Assembly: GCF_001693775.2 (NCBI RefSeq)
Contig: NZ_MBEW02000005.1
Location: 60,126-124,125, forward strand
Source: Criibacterium bergeronii
GTDB lineage: Bacteria; Bacillota; Clostridia; Peptostreptococcales; Filifactoraceae
Reading direction: 5' to 3'
Length of the DNA: 64,000 nt
In this document: positions 36,916 through 45,820 of the stretch, in pieces
Numbering within the stretch: position 1 is the first letter of the stretch
How the letters are laid out: each line of letters begins with the position of its first letter
Position numbers and translations under genes: made by a program
The notes under the pieces: model-generated
What the model was told of the DNA's origin: nothing
Seen by the model: only the letters and a program-made list of their open reading frames with translations
The model's database searches: none

Positions 36916-37419
36916 CTATAGCTTATCAGAAATGTCTACTATTTCATTTTGCTCTATGGATTTTTTTACATCTATTATTCTCTGATTTGATGAACCTCTA
37001 AATTTTAATTTTAAATTTTTAAGCTTTTCCACAAACCTGCCATCTACAAGTATATCAAAATAAGGAAGTATCCTTTTTTTATCTTCATCGGCTATTATCT
37101 CTTCGTAGGTGTAACCTGAATAAATCCATATAGGCTTGGCTACCTCTTGTCTTACTTTTTTCAAAAAATCTATCATAGTATCAATATCCTGCTGTAAAGG
37201 CTCACCTCCAAGGATTGTAAGTCCGCTTACCACTTCCTCTTTGACGTATGATATTATCTGCTCTATCTGCTTGTCTGTAAACTCATTACCGTAGGCAAAA
37301 TTTTGATATTCTTTATTAAAGCAATTATAACAATTATGCGTACAACCACTTACAAATAACGTAGTCCTAATGCCTGTACCGTTTGCTGTGTCATAGTGTC
37401 TTATTTGTGCATAATTCAT
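36916..37419 (-). CDS. nrdG: Anaerobic ribonucleotide reductase activating protein
   Basis: A 167-residue radical-SAM activase that installs the glycyl radical on NrdD. The cluster motif is CTHNCYNC (CxxxCxxC), preceded by GTGIRTTLFVSG and followed by LTILGGEPLQQ. It lies 17 bp after nrdD on the same transcript. Confidence 0.95.
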   Translation of the reverse strand: MNYAQIRHYDTANGTGIRTTLFVSGCTHNCYNCFNKEYQNFAYGNEFTDKQIEQIISYVKEEVVSGLTILGGEPLQQDIDTMIDFLKKVRQEVAKPIWIYSGYTYEEIIADEDKKRILPYFDILVDGRFVEKLKNLKLKFRGSSNQRIIDVKKSIEQNEIVDISDKL

Positions 37420-37436
37420 TTTTATCTAAGGATATT

Positions 37437-39563
37437 TTATAGATGTAATACTCTATCTTTAATATCCTTTGTCCTTCCTTTCGACCAAAAATTTTCTCCC
37501 AAATATCCGCAAGTACGTCTGACTACATTCATTTTTTGCATATCCTTGTTGTGGCACTGTGGACATTCCCATTCAAGGTCGTCATTTATAATTATTTCGC
37601 CATCATAGCCACATACTTGACAATAGTCTGATTTAGTGTTGAATTCTGCATAGGTTATGTTGTTATACATGAAATCTATTACTGTTTCAATTACTTGCGT
37701 GTTATTTGTCATATTTGGTATTTCTATATAGGATATACTTCCTCCTGTGGATATTGTCTGAAATTCTGCCTCTAATTTTAGCTTGTTAAAGGCGTCTATT
37801 TCTTCTGATGGTGTTACATGATAAGAATTTGTATAATATCCTCTGTCTGTAACCCCTTCTATTATACCAAAGTTCTTTTGGTCTATCTCACATAGTCTGC
37901 CCGCTGTAGACTCTCCCGGTGTGCCGTAAAGGGTAAAGGCAAGTCTTGTTTCTCTTTTCCACTGGTTTGCTCTTTCTCTCATAAAGTTTAGTATATCTAC
38001 TGCAAACTGATGACCCTCTTTTGTAGTTATAGACTCACCAAGCATAGAGTATACCGTTTCATGCAGTCCTATATAACCTACTGATACGGTCGCATAGCCG
38101 TCTAAGAATAATTTACCTATTTTTTCTCCTTGGTCAAGTCTAGCAAGTCCGCCGTACTGCCAGTGGATTGGTGATACATCTGAAGGCTGATTTTTAAGCA
38201 AATTATATCTTAAAAGTCCCATTTCTTTTATTAGGTTCAGTCTTTCGTCTAATATGCTGTAGAATTTATCTTTATCTTTTTCAGCAAGTATTGCTACTTG
38301 TGGTAGGTTTATTGTCTGAACTCCTATATTTAATCTACCTTCAAATTTATATTCGCCTTTTTCATCCTTGTAAGCTGGTAAAAAGCTTCTGCATCCCATT
38401 GGTGAGAAACAGTTTCCCTCATAAATTTCAGACATTTTCTTTTCGCTGATATAATCAGGATACATTCTTTTTGCTGTGCACTGAGCGGCAAGCTTTGTAA
38501 TGTAATAATATTTGCCTCCCTTTGTAGTGCTTTCGTTAAGCACATATACTAGCTTAGGGAAGGATGGAGTTATTTTCACTCCTGAGGCATTTTCTATCCC
38601 TTCAATTCTTTGCTTTAATACTTCTTCTACTATCATTGCCATTTCTTTTTCATATGGCATACCTTCTTTTAGGTTCATAAACATTGTTACAAACGGCGCT
38701 TGTCCATTAGTAGTAAGTAGTGTATTTACCTGATATTGTATGGTTTGTATACCGGATTTCAGCTCTTTTTTAGTCAATTTTTCTGCAAGTCTGCTGGCAA
38801 CCTCTTCGTCTTGCACTTCTTCGATTACTTGATTATAGTATTTTTGATAAGAAATTGGTACAAATTGTGCCAAATGCTTTAGGTCAACCGATTGTCCACC
38901 GTATTGGTTACTGGCTATTTGTGCAATAATTTGTGTCAATACTGTGCAGGCAACTTGAAAGGATTTTGGCTTTTGGATTTGCTTTTTATTTATAACTGTA
39001 CCGTTTTCAAACATATCTCCTATGTTAATTAGGCAACAGTTTGTCATTGGTTGCAATATATAGTCCATATCATGAATATGAATTGACCCATTTTTGTGTG
39101 CTTGCACTAGATGTGCCGGTATAATTTTTCTCATAGCTATGTCTTTGCTAATTTCACCGGCTAAGAGGTCTCTTTGTGTAGAATTAAGTATAGCGTCTTT
39201 ATTTGAATTTTCTGTAATTACAGCCTCATTTGTCCTGTCTACCAAGGTCATTATGTTTTCGTCTGTGGTGTTGTTTTCCCTTTGGAATTTCCTTACAGCC
39301 TTATATGCCTCATAAGCCTGTGCTGTAGTATTTTGACCGTGTGCAATAAGCTTGTTAAATACTTTATCTTCTATTGTAAAAATAGATATTGTAGTGACTG
39401 CATCATCAACACACTCATCATAAATTTCATTGGCAACATCCATTGCTGTACTATAAGAATAAATTCCGCTACCGTACTTCATCGCTTTTTCAATGGCTCT
39501 TACTATTCTCATTTTGTCGAATAAAACTTCATTGCCATTTCTTTTTATTACTTTGATGTTCAT
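37437..39563 (-). CDS. nrdD: Anaerobic (class III) ribonucleoside-triphosphate reductase
   Basis: A 708-residue enzyme making dNTPs without oxygen. An N-terminal ATP cone spans about residues 1-95 (IKVIKRNGNEVLFDKMRI). The catalytic barrel includes NCCLINIGDMF and PLLTTNGQAPFVT-like NTLLTTNGQAPFVTMFMN. Zinc cysteines occur as CQVCG and CPQC near residues 645-670. The glycyl radical site is RTCGYLG, with Gly686. Paired NrdR boxes precede it, and a GGCGGGGG ribosome site precedes the ATG. Confidence 0.96.
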   Translation of the reverse strand: MNIKVIKRNGNEVLFDKMRIVRAIEKAMKYGSGIYSYSTAMDVANEIYDECVDDAVTTISIFTIEDKVFNKLIAHGQNTTAQAYEAYKAVRKFQRENNTTDENIMTLVDRTNEAVITENSNKDAILNSTQRDLLAGEISKDIAMRKIIPAHLVQAHKNGSIHIHDMDYILQPMTNCCLINIGDMFENGTVINKKQIQKPKSFQVACTVLTQIIAQIASNQYGGQSVDLKHLAQFVPISYQKYYNQVIEEVQDEEVASRLAEKLTKKELKSGIQTIQYQVNTLLTTNGQAPFVTMFMNLKEGMPYEKEMAMIVEEVLKQRIEGIENASGVKITPSFPKLVYVLNESTTKGGKYYYITKLAAQCTAKRMYPDYISEKKMSEIYEGNCFSPMGCRSFLPAYKDEKGEYKFEGRLNIGVQTINLPQVAILAEKDKDKFYSILDERLNLIKEMGLLRYNLLKNQPSDVSPIHWQYGGLARLDQGEKIGKLFLDGYATVSVGYIGLHETVYSMLGESITTKEGHQFAVDILNFMRERANQWKRETRLAFTLYGTPGESTAGRLCEIDQKNFGIIEGVTDRGYYTNSYHVTPSEEIDAFNKLKLEAEFQTISTGGSISYIEIPNMTNNTQVIETVIDFMYNNITYAEFNTKSDYCQVCGYDGEIIINDDLEWECPQCHNKDMQKMNVVRRTCGYLGENFWSKGRTKDIKDRVLHL

Positions 39564-39658
39564 TCTTACCCCCGCCCAAAATTCAATTCCTTACGTTAAA
39601 TTAAATAATATGATATAAAATTAGACCAATACACATTTTACCCAAATATGTAATATAA

Positions 39659-39674
39659 AAACTATATTTTGTGA
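39659..39674. promoter_or_regulatory. NrdR box 1 upstream of nrdD
   Basis: The sequence AAACTATATTTTGTGA fits the NrdR consensus ACACTATATATAGTGT at most positions. It overlaps the probable core promoter of nrdD. Confidence 0.7.
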
Positions 39675-39689
39675 TTAGTTCAAAAATAT

Positions 39690-39705
39690 ATACTATATCT
39701 TGTGA
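39690..39705. promoter_or_regulatory. NrdR box 2 upstream of nrdD
   Basis: ATACTATATCTTGTGA, a second match to the NrdR consensus. It is exactly 31 bp from box 1, the usual spacing of about three helical turns for paired NrdR sites. nrdR itself is not in this window. Confidence 0.7.
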
Positions 39706-39846
39706 ACTACAATATATTTTAACAATTATTTTTTTAAAGTCAATATTGACTTTTTTCTAAAGTCATGCACTATTTGCTAAATCTCATCAAATTTATGTAA
39801 AAAATTTTTTTAAAGAAAAAACGTTATTTTATCTTCAAACTATATT

Positions 39847-39894
39847 AAAAAAATTATCCAATAATATATGAATTCATATATTATTGGATAATTT
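39847..39894 (-). terminator. Terminator of the GGDEF gene: 44-bp perfect palindrome
   Basis: A perfect palindrome spans 39851-39894, centred on GAATTC. On the minus strand a run of seven T follows. It insulates the GGDEF gene from the nrdD promoter region. Confidence 0.85.
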
Positions 39895-39911
39895 ATAAAC
39901 AAACGCTTAAT

Positions 39912-40826
39912 TTACCCCATAGTAACTCTATTTTTCCCACTTTTTTTAGACTCATACATAAGGTCATCAGCTCTTTTAACTAAGGATTGTAAATAATCCT
40001 CTTTTTTTATCATAGTTGCACCAAGAGATATAGTAATGTGAAGTTCAGCTCCATTTTCTCTTAAAATGGAGTTTTCTACAAGCATCCTTATCTTTTCAGC
40101 ATTTTTTTCTAATTCATCATAGTCTATTGCAGGAAGAATTACTAAAAATTCCTCTCCGCCCCATCTACCTATTAAATCGTTTTTTCTTATAGCGTTTAAC
40201 ATAGTATTTGAAACTGTCTTTAAAACTTTATCTCCCAGCTCATGCCCATAAGTATTATTAAAGTTTCCAAAGTTATCTATGTCACCAAAAATTACACCTA
40301 AAGCAATCCCTAAGTCCTTATATTCATTTATTTTTGCATTCAAAAAGCTTTCAGCATACCTTCTGTTAGGAATACCGGTAAGCTGGTCGTGTAAAGCAAT
40401 CACCTTTAATTCTTCTTCACTATAGCTTTCTTTTTCTTCCATCATCAACGGTTTATTTTCAGAAATTTCTCTAAAAACTTCTATCCCGCCTATAATCTTA
40501 CCATTTTCTACCAAAGGAGTAATATTAGTATGAATTTTAACTCTATGCCCATCCTTATGATGTAGAAAAACCACAGCGTTTCTTTCTTCTCCATCCATCA
40601 AAGACTTATGAAGTGGACACCCTGACAAACAAAGTTTATTTCCATTCTCATCTACATGATTTAATATATTATCATTGCAATGCTTACCAATTATTTCGTC
40701 TGAATAAAACCCCGTTATTAATTCAGCACCTTTATTCCAAAAAGTGATTGTCCTATCCACATCTACAAAATATATTCCCTCATACAAATTTTCAAGAATT
40801 GAGTTATAAAAATCATTTACTGCCAA
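39912..40826 (-). CDS. PAS-GGDEF diguanylate cyclase
   Basis: A 304-residue cytoplasmic c-di-GMP synthase. A PAS domain occupies about residues 5-125, with three cysteines (50, 66, 70) in the KHCNDNIL and LCLSGCPL segments that could act in sensing. The GGDEF domain (about 140-304) has an intact catalytic motif, GGEEF at 223-227. The product-inhibition I-site RKND is at 214-217, five residues before it. The start is TTG with GGAG upstream. c-di-GMP from this enzyme could act through the PilZ protein in the fla/che operon. Confidence 0.93.
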   Translation of the reverse strand: MAVNDFYNSILENLYEGIYFVDVDRTITFWNKGAELITGFYSDEIIGKHCNDNILNHVDENGNKLCLSGCPLHKSLMDGEERNAVVFLHHKDGHRVKIHTNITPLVENGKIIGGIEVFREISENKPLMMEEKESYSEEELKVIALHDQLTGIPNRRYAESFLNAKINEYKDLGIALGVIFGDIDNFGNFNNTYGHELGDKVLKTVSNTMLNAIRKNDLIGRWGGEEFLVILPAIDYDELEKNAEKIRMLVENSILRENGAELHITISLGATMIKKEDYLQSLVKRADDLMYESKKSGKNRVTMG

Positions 40827-41283
40827 AATTTATCACTCCTTTTAAATTTTTGTTTGTACGAAACGCATAACAATTTTAGCCTTTGGATTTCATATCTTTT
40901 CTTTTTATAGCTATACCAACTGTTATAAAAGACAATCACAAATTTTTTTGTGTTTAATCAGTTACAAAAAAGTGCATATGTACTTGTGAAAAATTATAGT
41001 CTTTTATACTTTTGTCATTCCTAGCCTATATTGAAGTGTACAAAAACCCCTTACTGAAAATTTAAAGGCATTAAGGAAAAATTTAAAAAATAAAATCCCT
41101 CACTTTATTTATTTGTAATTTTTACATACTTTTGATACATTATACTCAAATTAACCATAAAAATCAACCTAATTAAAGTATATTTCTAAAATTTAGAAAA
41201 TATGAAATACCCTAGATATATAACTATCAAAATATACTTCTTCCTTTTTAAATACATAAATTTCTATGTTTGAATTTATTTTA
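40827..41283. other. Intergenic stretch, no gene recognised
   Basis: About 450 AT-rich bases upstream of the GGDEF gene. Small inverted repeats occur (for example CACAAATTTTTTTGTG near 40937), but no ORF, riboswitch or clear promoter could be supported. Confidence 0.4.
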
Positions 41284-42051
41284 CTACAGCTCATAGACTT
41301 TTACGGTTTTGCCCTTTATATTTACGCCATCGTTATATTCCACATCAAATTTAACGTTAGATGTATTTCCATCCTCATCTTGCTCCTGCAATGTCAGCGT
41401 CTCCCCATCTATTAGCTCCTTGTCATTATCTATTATATAATAAGCTATATTATATAATCTCATCTGCACTGTATCAATATCCTTGTCACTATCCAAAATT
41501 TCCATTTCAGGCTTGCCAAAATCCTTCAGTCCGGTAGTAAATGCACTAATCCCGCTTTTATCTTCTTTATATGACACATTTATCAAATTATATATTGGTA
41601 GATAATCCTGTTTTAAAAACATAGTCTCTTGCACAAATGTGTTTGAGTCTATTATCTTACTTGGGGTCATAACACCTATTGAATAAGGCTCTGATAATAC
41701 ACTAGACACTACTTTACAAAAATCTGATGCAGTCTCTACCGGATTAGCTTCTGTTACTGCCCCAACAGCCACATGCGAAATATGATTTATCGCCAAATTG
41801 GTAAACTCCTCATCCATCTCAGACATTACAGATTTAACTTTAACCTCTTCAATAGGTACTTGAAAGTCAACGTATTTTACAATAAATGTTGTATCATTAA
41901 TCTTAAACTTTACCAAATAAGGTTCTTCAGTATATCCATCACTATCTGCATTGACTTTTATATTCCATACGTTTTTTAGTGTAAAAAATATGCTGTTTAA
42001 GTCAAATTCTCTACTATTTTGTAAACACATTCCTGCAAACGCAAAACTCAT
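41284..42051 (-). CDS. DUF4261-like protein of unknown function
   Basis: A 255-residue soluble protein without signal or membrane helices. The C-terminal part (SGISAFTTGLKDFGKPEMEIL followed by a short acidic helix, quoted here as AFTTGLKDFGKPEMEIL) resembles DUF4261-type proteins. Its biochemical role is unknown. It lies just after the terminator of the fla/che operon, so it is probably separately transcribed. The domain call is from memory of the family pattern only. Confidence 0.6.
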   Translation of the reverse strand: MSFAFAGMCLQNSREFDLNSIFFTLKNVWNIKVNADSDGYTEEPYLVKFKINDTTFIVKYVDFQVPIEEVKVKSVMSEMDEEFTNLAINHISHVAVGAVTEANPVETASDFCKVVSSVLSEPYSIGVMTPSKIIDSNTFVQETMFLKQDYLPIYNLINVSYKEDKSGISAFTTGLKDFGKPEMEILDSDKDIDTVQMRLYNIAYYIIDNDKELIDGETLTLQEQDEDGNTSNVKFDVEYNDGVNIKGKTVKVYEL

Positions 42052-42065
42052 AAATTCCTCCTTAA

Positions 42066-42094
42066 CAAAAAAGCTGATTTCTCATGAAATCAGC
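42066..42094 (-). terminator. Terminator at the end of the fla/che operon
   Basis: The 9-bp stem AGCTGATTT/AAATCAGCT (42072-42080 with 42086-42094) is followed on the minus strand by six T, just below the EAL-HDOD gene. Confidence 0.85.
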
Positions 42095-42111
42095 TATAAT
42101 TTTACTTTATT

Positions 42112-43395
42112 TTAGTCTCCTAATTCATCCATTATTTCTTGACTTGCTTGCACAGCATTTAGATATATAGCTGCGATGCTTTCATAATTCAGATTATTTA
42201 AATCACATAGCTTTTTAAATTTATCCCAATCACCGTTTTCATAACTCTTAACGATCTCTAATAAATTATGAATAGGTCCTTCTCCGTTTAAAACAGCTCC
42301 AGCTATTTGATTTGAAAGTTCAAGAGACTCTACTACCTCTTTCATAGTCATATCAAACAAAATATCAAACATATCTATCATAGATGCAAGTATAGTTTCA
42401 CCAAGTAAATCTTTTAGTCTAGGATTATCCTTTAAAAGATTTTCCATGAAAATAGTCCTTACCACGATAGTTTTCATGACTTCAACGTTTAGAGCTTTTT
42501 TCTTATTACCCCTAACCTTAGCATCCTGAAACATTATTATTTTTATCCACTTGCTAAGCTTTTTATAGCCTAATAATGTTACTGCTGTATTTATAGAATC
42601 TATTTTAACAAAAAGATTTACCCTTTGAGAATTTGCTATCCTGATAATTTTATATGTGAGTGCAGGGTCTTTTTCAATCAATTTAGAAACCTTGAGCAAA
42701 TCTACCATATCTATTGAATCGTCCGAATTTATTTTAGAGCTACTTAACTCCTTTAAAATATTAAGACACGACTTAATATTTACTGATATATAATTCCCCT
42801 TATGCACTATAGGTCTTGCATAATAATATCCTTGGAAAAATTTATAGTTTAACTTTGTCGCCAAATAATGCATATTTTCATTTTCTACTTTTTCTGCAAG
42901 CAAAATCTTATCTTTAAATTTTTCTCTAGTAGACAATTTTATAATTTCATCAACACTATTTTGGATAAAATCCACCTTTATTATATCAGCTAGGTCTATA
43001 AACTGTTCACATTTATAATCCATAGTGTAATCATCGACTGCAAATTTAAAGCCTAATTGTTTTAGCTTTAATATCCTATCAATGACTATTTTTTCTTCTT
43101 TTACACTCTCTAATATTTCTATAACGTGCTCTTTAGGGGATAATACATCTACGATATTATCAAGTAGCAAATCCTTGTCAAAGTTTAAAAAAAATTTTTT
43201 TCTACCTGTCTCTTTAGAGTCGCTATAAAAAGTATTAAAGTTTGTCAAAACATCCATAGTCTTTTCTATGTTGCTACTATCGCCTTCTTGCTCATTTCGA
43301 TATAGTAACTCATACGCAATCACTTTGTTTTGAGTATTAAATATAGGTTGTCTAGCAAACAACATATCCATTTTGTATATCTCCAATCTTTCCAT
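42112..43395 (-). CDS. EAL and HDOD domain signalling protein (YuxH-like)
   Basis: A 427-residue protein of the YuxH/CMD-like group. The N-terminal half is an EAL-type domain (MLFARQPIFNTQNKVIAYELLYRN, split as MLFARQPIF and AYELLYRN; KKFFLNFDKDLL; GFKFAVDDY). The C-terminal half is an HDOD domain (VSKLIEKDPALTYKIIRIAN, TAVTLLGYKKLSKWIK). The EAL glutamate is in ELLYRN, but key catalytic residues look degenerate, so it may bind rather than cleave c-di-GMP. It is the last gene of the fla/che operon, three bases after the YceG-like gene, hinting at a link to motility control. Confidence 0.88.
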   Translation of the reverse strand: MERLEIYKMDMLFARQPIFNTQNKVIAYELLYRNEQEGDSSNIEKTMDVLTNFNTFYSDSKETGRKKFFLNFDKDLLLDNIVDVLSPKEHVIEILESVKEEKIVIDRILKLKQLGFKFAVDDYTMDYKCEQFIDLADIIKVDFIQNSVDEIIKLSTREKFKDKILLAEKVENENMHYLATKLNYKFFQGYYYARPIVHKGNYISVNIKSCLNILKELSSSKINSDDSIDMVDLLKVSKLIEKDPALTYKIIRIANSQRVNLFVKIDSINTAVTLLGYKKLSKWIKIIMFQDAKVRGNKKKALNVEVMKTIVVRTIFMENLLKDNPRLKDLLGETILASMIDMFDILFDMTMKEVVESLELSNQIAGAVLNGEGPIHNLLEIVKSYENGDWDKFKKLCDLNNLNYESIAAIYLNAVQASQEIMDELGD

Positions 43396-43398
43396 TTC

Positions 43399-44016
43399 CT
43401 ACTGCATTAATACGTCACAAACTTCTCTTAAAGATGAGCCTGTTTTAAACTGTTTTTGTCCAAATTTAATCTTAGTGTTCAAGTTTCCAAGATAGATTAA
43501 CTTCATAAATGACTTTTTGTCTTGGATTAGCTTACTGGCATAAAGAGCTTCCGATACGGCTGAAGAACGTGACTCAATGCTTTTAAGTGCCGCATTTAGT
43601 TCTTTTGAATTATTAATTATACCATACTTTTGAAGAACAATCGAAACATTGTACCTGTCAAAATTTAATAACTCAAAAATCATTATCAAATCATTTTTAT
43701 AAGGATATACATTATTATCTACCAATAAATCTGCAATTTCATTATAGCTCATGTCCTTACTAATTTCTAATGAAATAGTCTGATTAGCTTTAATAGTTTC
43801 ATCTTCTTTAGCTTTAGTTTCTTCTTGTTTAGCAAGTTTTTCCAATTGAGCCTTTAGAGCCGTATTTTCTACTGAAAGTGCTTGAATTTGTCCCCTAGCA
43901 TCCTCTGACACAGCCATTGACTTAGAGGTTGAGAAATAAAATAATAATCCTAAAATTGATATATTTATACCCAAAATAATTCCAATTATAAAATTAATTT
44001 TAGATTTATTTTCCAT
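43399..44016 (-). CDS. Membrane-anchored coiled-coil protein with an MltG/YceG-like end (unknown role)
   Basis: 205 residues. A signal anchor (INFIIGIILGINISILGLLFYF) is followed by a coiled coil (SVENTALKAQLEKLAKQ). The rest (LEISKDMSYNEIADLLVDNNV, KFGQKQFKTGSSLREVCDVLM) recalls the LysM-like subdomain that precedes the catalytic part of MltG/YceG. There is no transglycosylase catalytic glutamate region. Its position in the flagellar operon suggests a cell-envelope role, which I cannot prove. Confidence 0.6.
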   Translation of the reverse strand: MENKSKINFIIGIILGINISILGLLFYFSTSKSMAVSEDARGQIQALSVENTALKAQLEKLAKQEETKAKEDETIKANQTISLEISKDMSYNEIADLLVDNNVYPYKNDLIMIFELLNFDRYNVSIVLQKYGIINNSKELNAALKSIESRSSAVSEALYASKLIQDKKSFMKLIYLGNLNTKIKFGQKQFKTGSSLREVCDVLMQ

Positions 44017-44019
44017 TTT

Positions 44020-44367
44020 CTATCTTCCTCGCATTTTCAAAAGAAGTTCTACTTCTTTGACGCTCTTATTCATCTTTTTAGCCATTTCTTGAACACTCAT
44101 GCCGTTATTAGTATATAGTGATATTTCATCTACAGGTCCACAATTGCTACTAACATCTATAGAATTAACAACTTGCGTCAGTAGCTCAACTTTTTCTTCC
44201 AATTCCTGCAATTTTTTTTCAAAAAGCATCAACTGTGCATCTATCCTAACTTCTTGTGTAATATCTTGGCTATTATTCTTAAAATTTATCTTATAAAAAA
44301 TAAATACCACTAAAAATAAAGAAATCAAAGAAACTATGGCAATTCCAAAAATAATATATGAACTCAT
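44020..44367 (-). CDS. SwrB-like/DUF6115-like small membrane protein
   Basis: 115 residues. One N-terminal membrane helix (IFGIAIVSLISLFLVVFIFY) is followed by a coiled coil (MLFEKKLQELEEKVELLTQVV) and a helix-turn-helix-like C-terminus (GMSVQEMAKKMNKSVKEVELLLKM). This order (single helix, coiled coil, HTH-like end) and the place near sigD resemble SwrB of the B. subtilis fla/che operon, a protein that activates basal-body assembly. The homology is inferred from layout and is not proved. Confidence 0.6.
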   Translation of the reverse strand: MSSYIIFGIAIVSLISLFLVVFIFYKINFKNNSQDITQEVRIDAQLMLFEKKLQELEEKVELLTQVVNSIDVSSNCGPVDEISLYTNNGMSVQEMAKKMNKSVKEVELLLKMRGR

Positions 44368-44371
44368 TTAA

Positions 44372-45808
44372 CTATCCTTCTTCTATTGCAATTTCATTGC
44401 CTTTAAGATATATTTTACATCTATGATGTATATCCTTAATATATCTTATGTTATCAACTATAGTAATTTTCACTCCTGGATATATGCTATTTCTAACTGA
44501 CAAGTAGCTAAACTTAATCTGTTTCATATTACTTTGTATTAGTTGCATTTCATCTTGTATCTCTTTAATTCTATTAATGTTTTCGTTATATTTTTTTAGA
44601 GATTTAGTAAAAGTAATTTTTTTGATTAAATCCATTCTACCTTTTTGTAGCATCTCACTACCTGATTTTATCGCTGGAGTAAGTATAGCTGTTTCTTTAT
44701 TGATTTCCGACAATTCTTGTTTCAGTTTTTCCAATTCTCTTGTTTTTTCAACGTCAATTCCAAGTGTAATGCTAGTCTTAGTACCCATGCTTGACCCAAC
44801 CACTGATGCAATTATACTTTCTTTTGCAATAATTTCTCCACCAGCAATAAGACTTTTTTTAGAGTTTAATGTTATCTTACCTGTAGCTACAACTCTTGAG
44901 TGAATTATATAATCGGTTTTTATATCTTGACCGGAAAATACATTTGCATTTTCAATGAATTTACATATTACAGAACCCTTTACTTCTATTTGAGCAAGCT
45001 CACTGCCTTGTATACCGCCTTTTACTACCAAGTCACCCATAACATTTATATTACACGCTTCAATTACGCCATTTACTTCAAGAGACCCCTTAGCATTAAT
45101 TCCAAAGCCGGATTTTACATCGCCCTTGACAACTACTCCTCCAACAAAATCTATATTTCCTACACCTGTATCAACGTCACCATCAATAACAAGTATTTCG
45201 TTTACAGATATTTTTCCGTCTATGTATTCTAATCTACCGTCTGAGCTAGCTATTAATTTCAGACCGTCTTCACTTACTTCTACATTTTTCCCATATTTAA
45301 ACTGGATATCCTTACCTGCTGCAGGCACAATCATTGTACCTTTAACATTTTTACCTGGTACTCCCTCTTCGGCCGGAATTTTATATGCAATTTCATCACC
45401 AGTCTTTGCCTGCTGAAACCAGTTTAATGCTTTAAAATCTATATTGCCATCTTCATCTTGCACAAGGTTTATATTTTTCGACAAATCAAAATTAAATTTA
45501 ATGACCGCATCTTTTCCATCTACAGGAAGTGTTGCCTGAGCTATAAGTATCGGTTCATCAAATTTTTTTGAAGCAACCATTGATGCCATTACCTGCAAAT
45601 CAAGACCATACTTAATGTCATTTTCCTTTAAAAAAATCATTACGTTATCCATGGTAACATAGTCTTGAACAGGTTCTCCTACTTGTTCAGACTCTTCAGT
45701 GTCAAGCTTACTTACAGAAATATATGCTTTAAGATAATCTTTTTCCACTATAAGAGCCATATTGAAACCATTGACTTTCTTTTCAATTTTGTCCATTTGA
45801 AAATTCAT
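44372..45808 (-). CDS. FapA-family protein (DUF342)
   Basis: A 478-residue DUF342 protein. The core is a beta-helix of repeated strands (VLVIDGDVDTGVGNIDFVGGV split as VIDGDVDTGVGNIDF, SLEVNGVIEACNINVMG, LVVKGGIQGSELAQIEVKG), then a coiled coil (ELEKLKQELSEINKE). DUF342 proteins often sit beside flagellar sigma factor genes. The exact function is unknown; it is placed between sigD and the SwrB-like gene. It probably acts in the cytoplasm. Confidence 0.82.
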   Translation of the reverse strand: MNFQMDKIEKKVNGFNMALIVEKDYLKAYISVSKLDTEESEQVGEPVQDYVTMDNVMIFLKENDIKYGLDLQVMASMVASKKFDEPILIAQATLPVDGKDAVIKFNFDLSKNINLVQDEDGNIDFKALNWFQQAKTGDEIAYKIPAEEGVPGKNVKGTMIVPAAGKDIQFKYGKNVEVSEDGLKLIASSDGRLEYIDGKISVNEILVIDGDVDTGVGNIDFVGGVVVKGDVKSGFGINAKGSLEVNGVIEACNINVMGDLVVKGGIQGSELAQIEVKGSVICKFIENANVFSGQDIKTDYIIHSRVVATGKITLNSKKSLIAGGEIIAKESIIASVVGSSMGTKTSITLGIDVEKTRELEKLKQELSEINKETAILTPAIKSGSEMLQKGRMDLIKKITFTKSLKKYNENINRIKEIQDEMQLIQSNMKQIKFSYLSVRNSIYPGVKITIVDNIRYIKDIHHRCKIYLKGNEIAIEEG

Positions 45809-45820
45809 AAATTATCTCCT

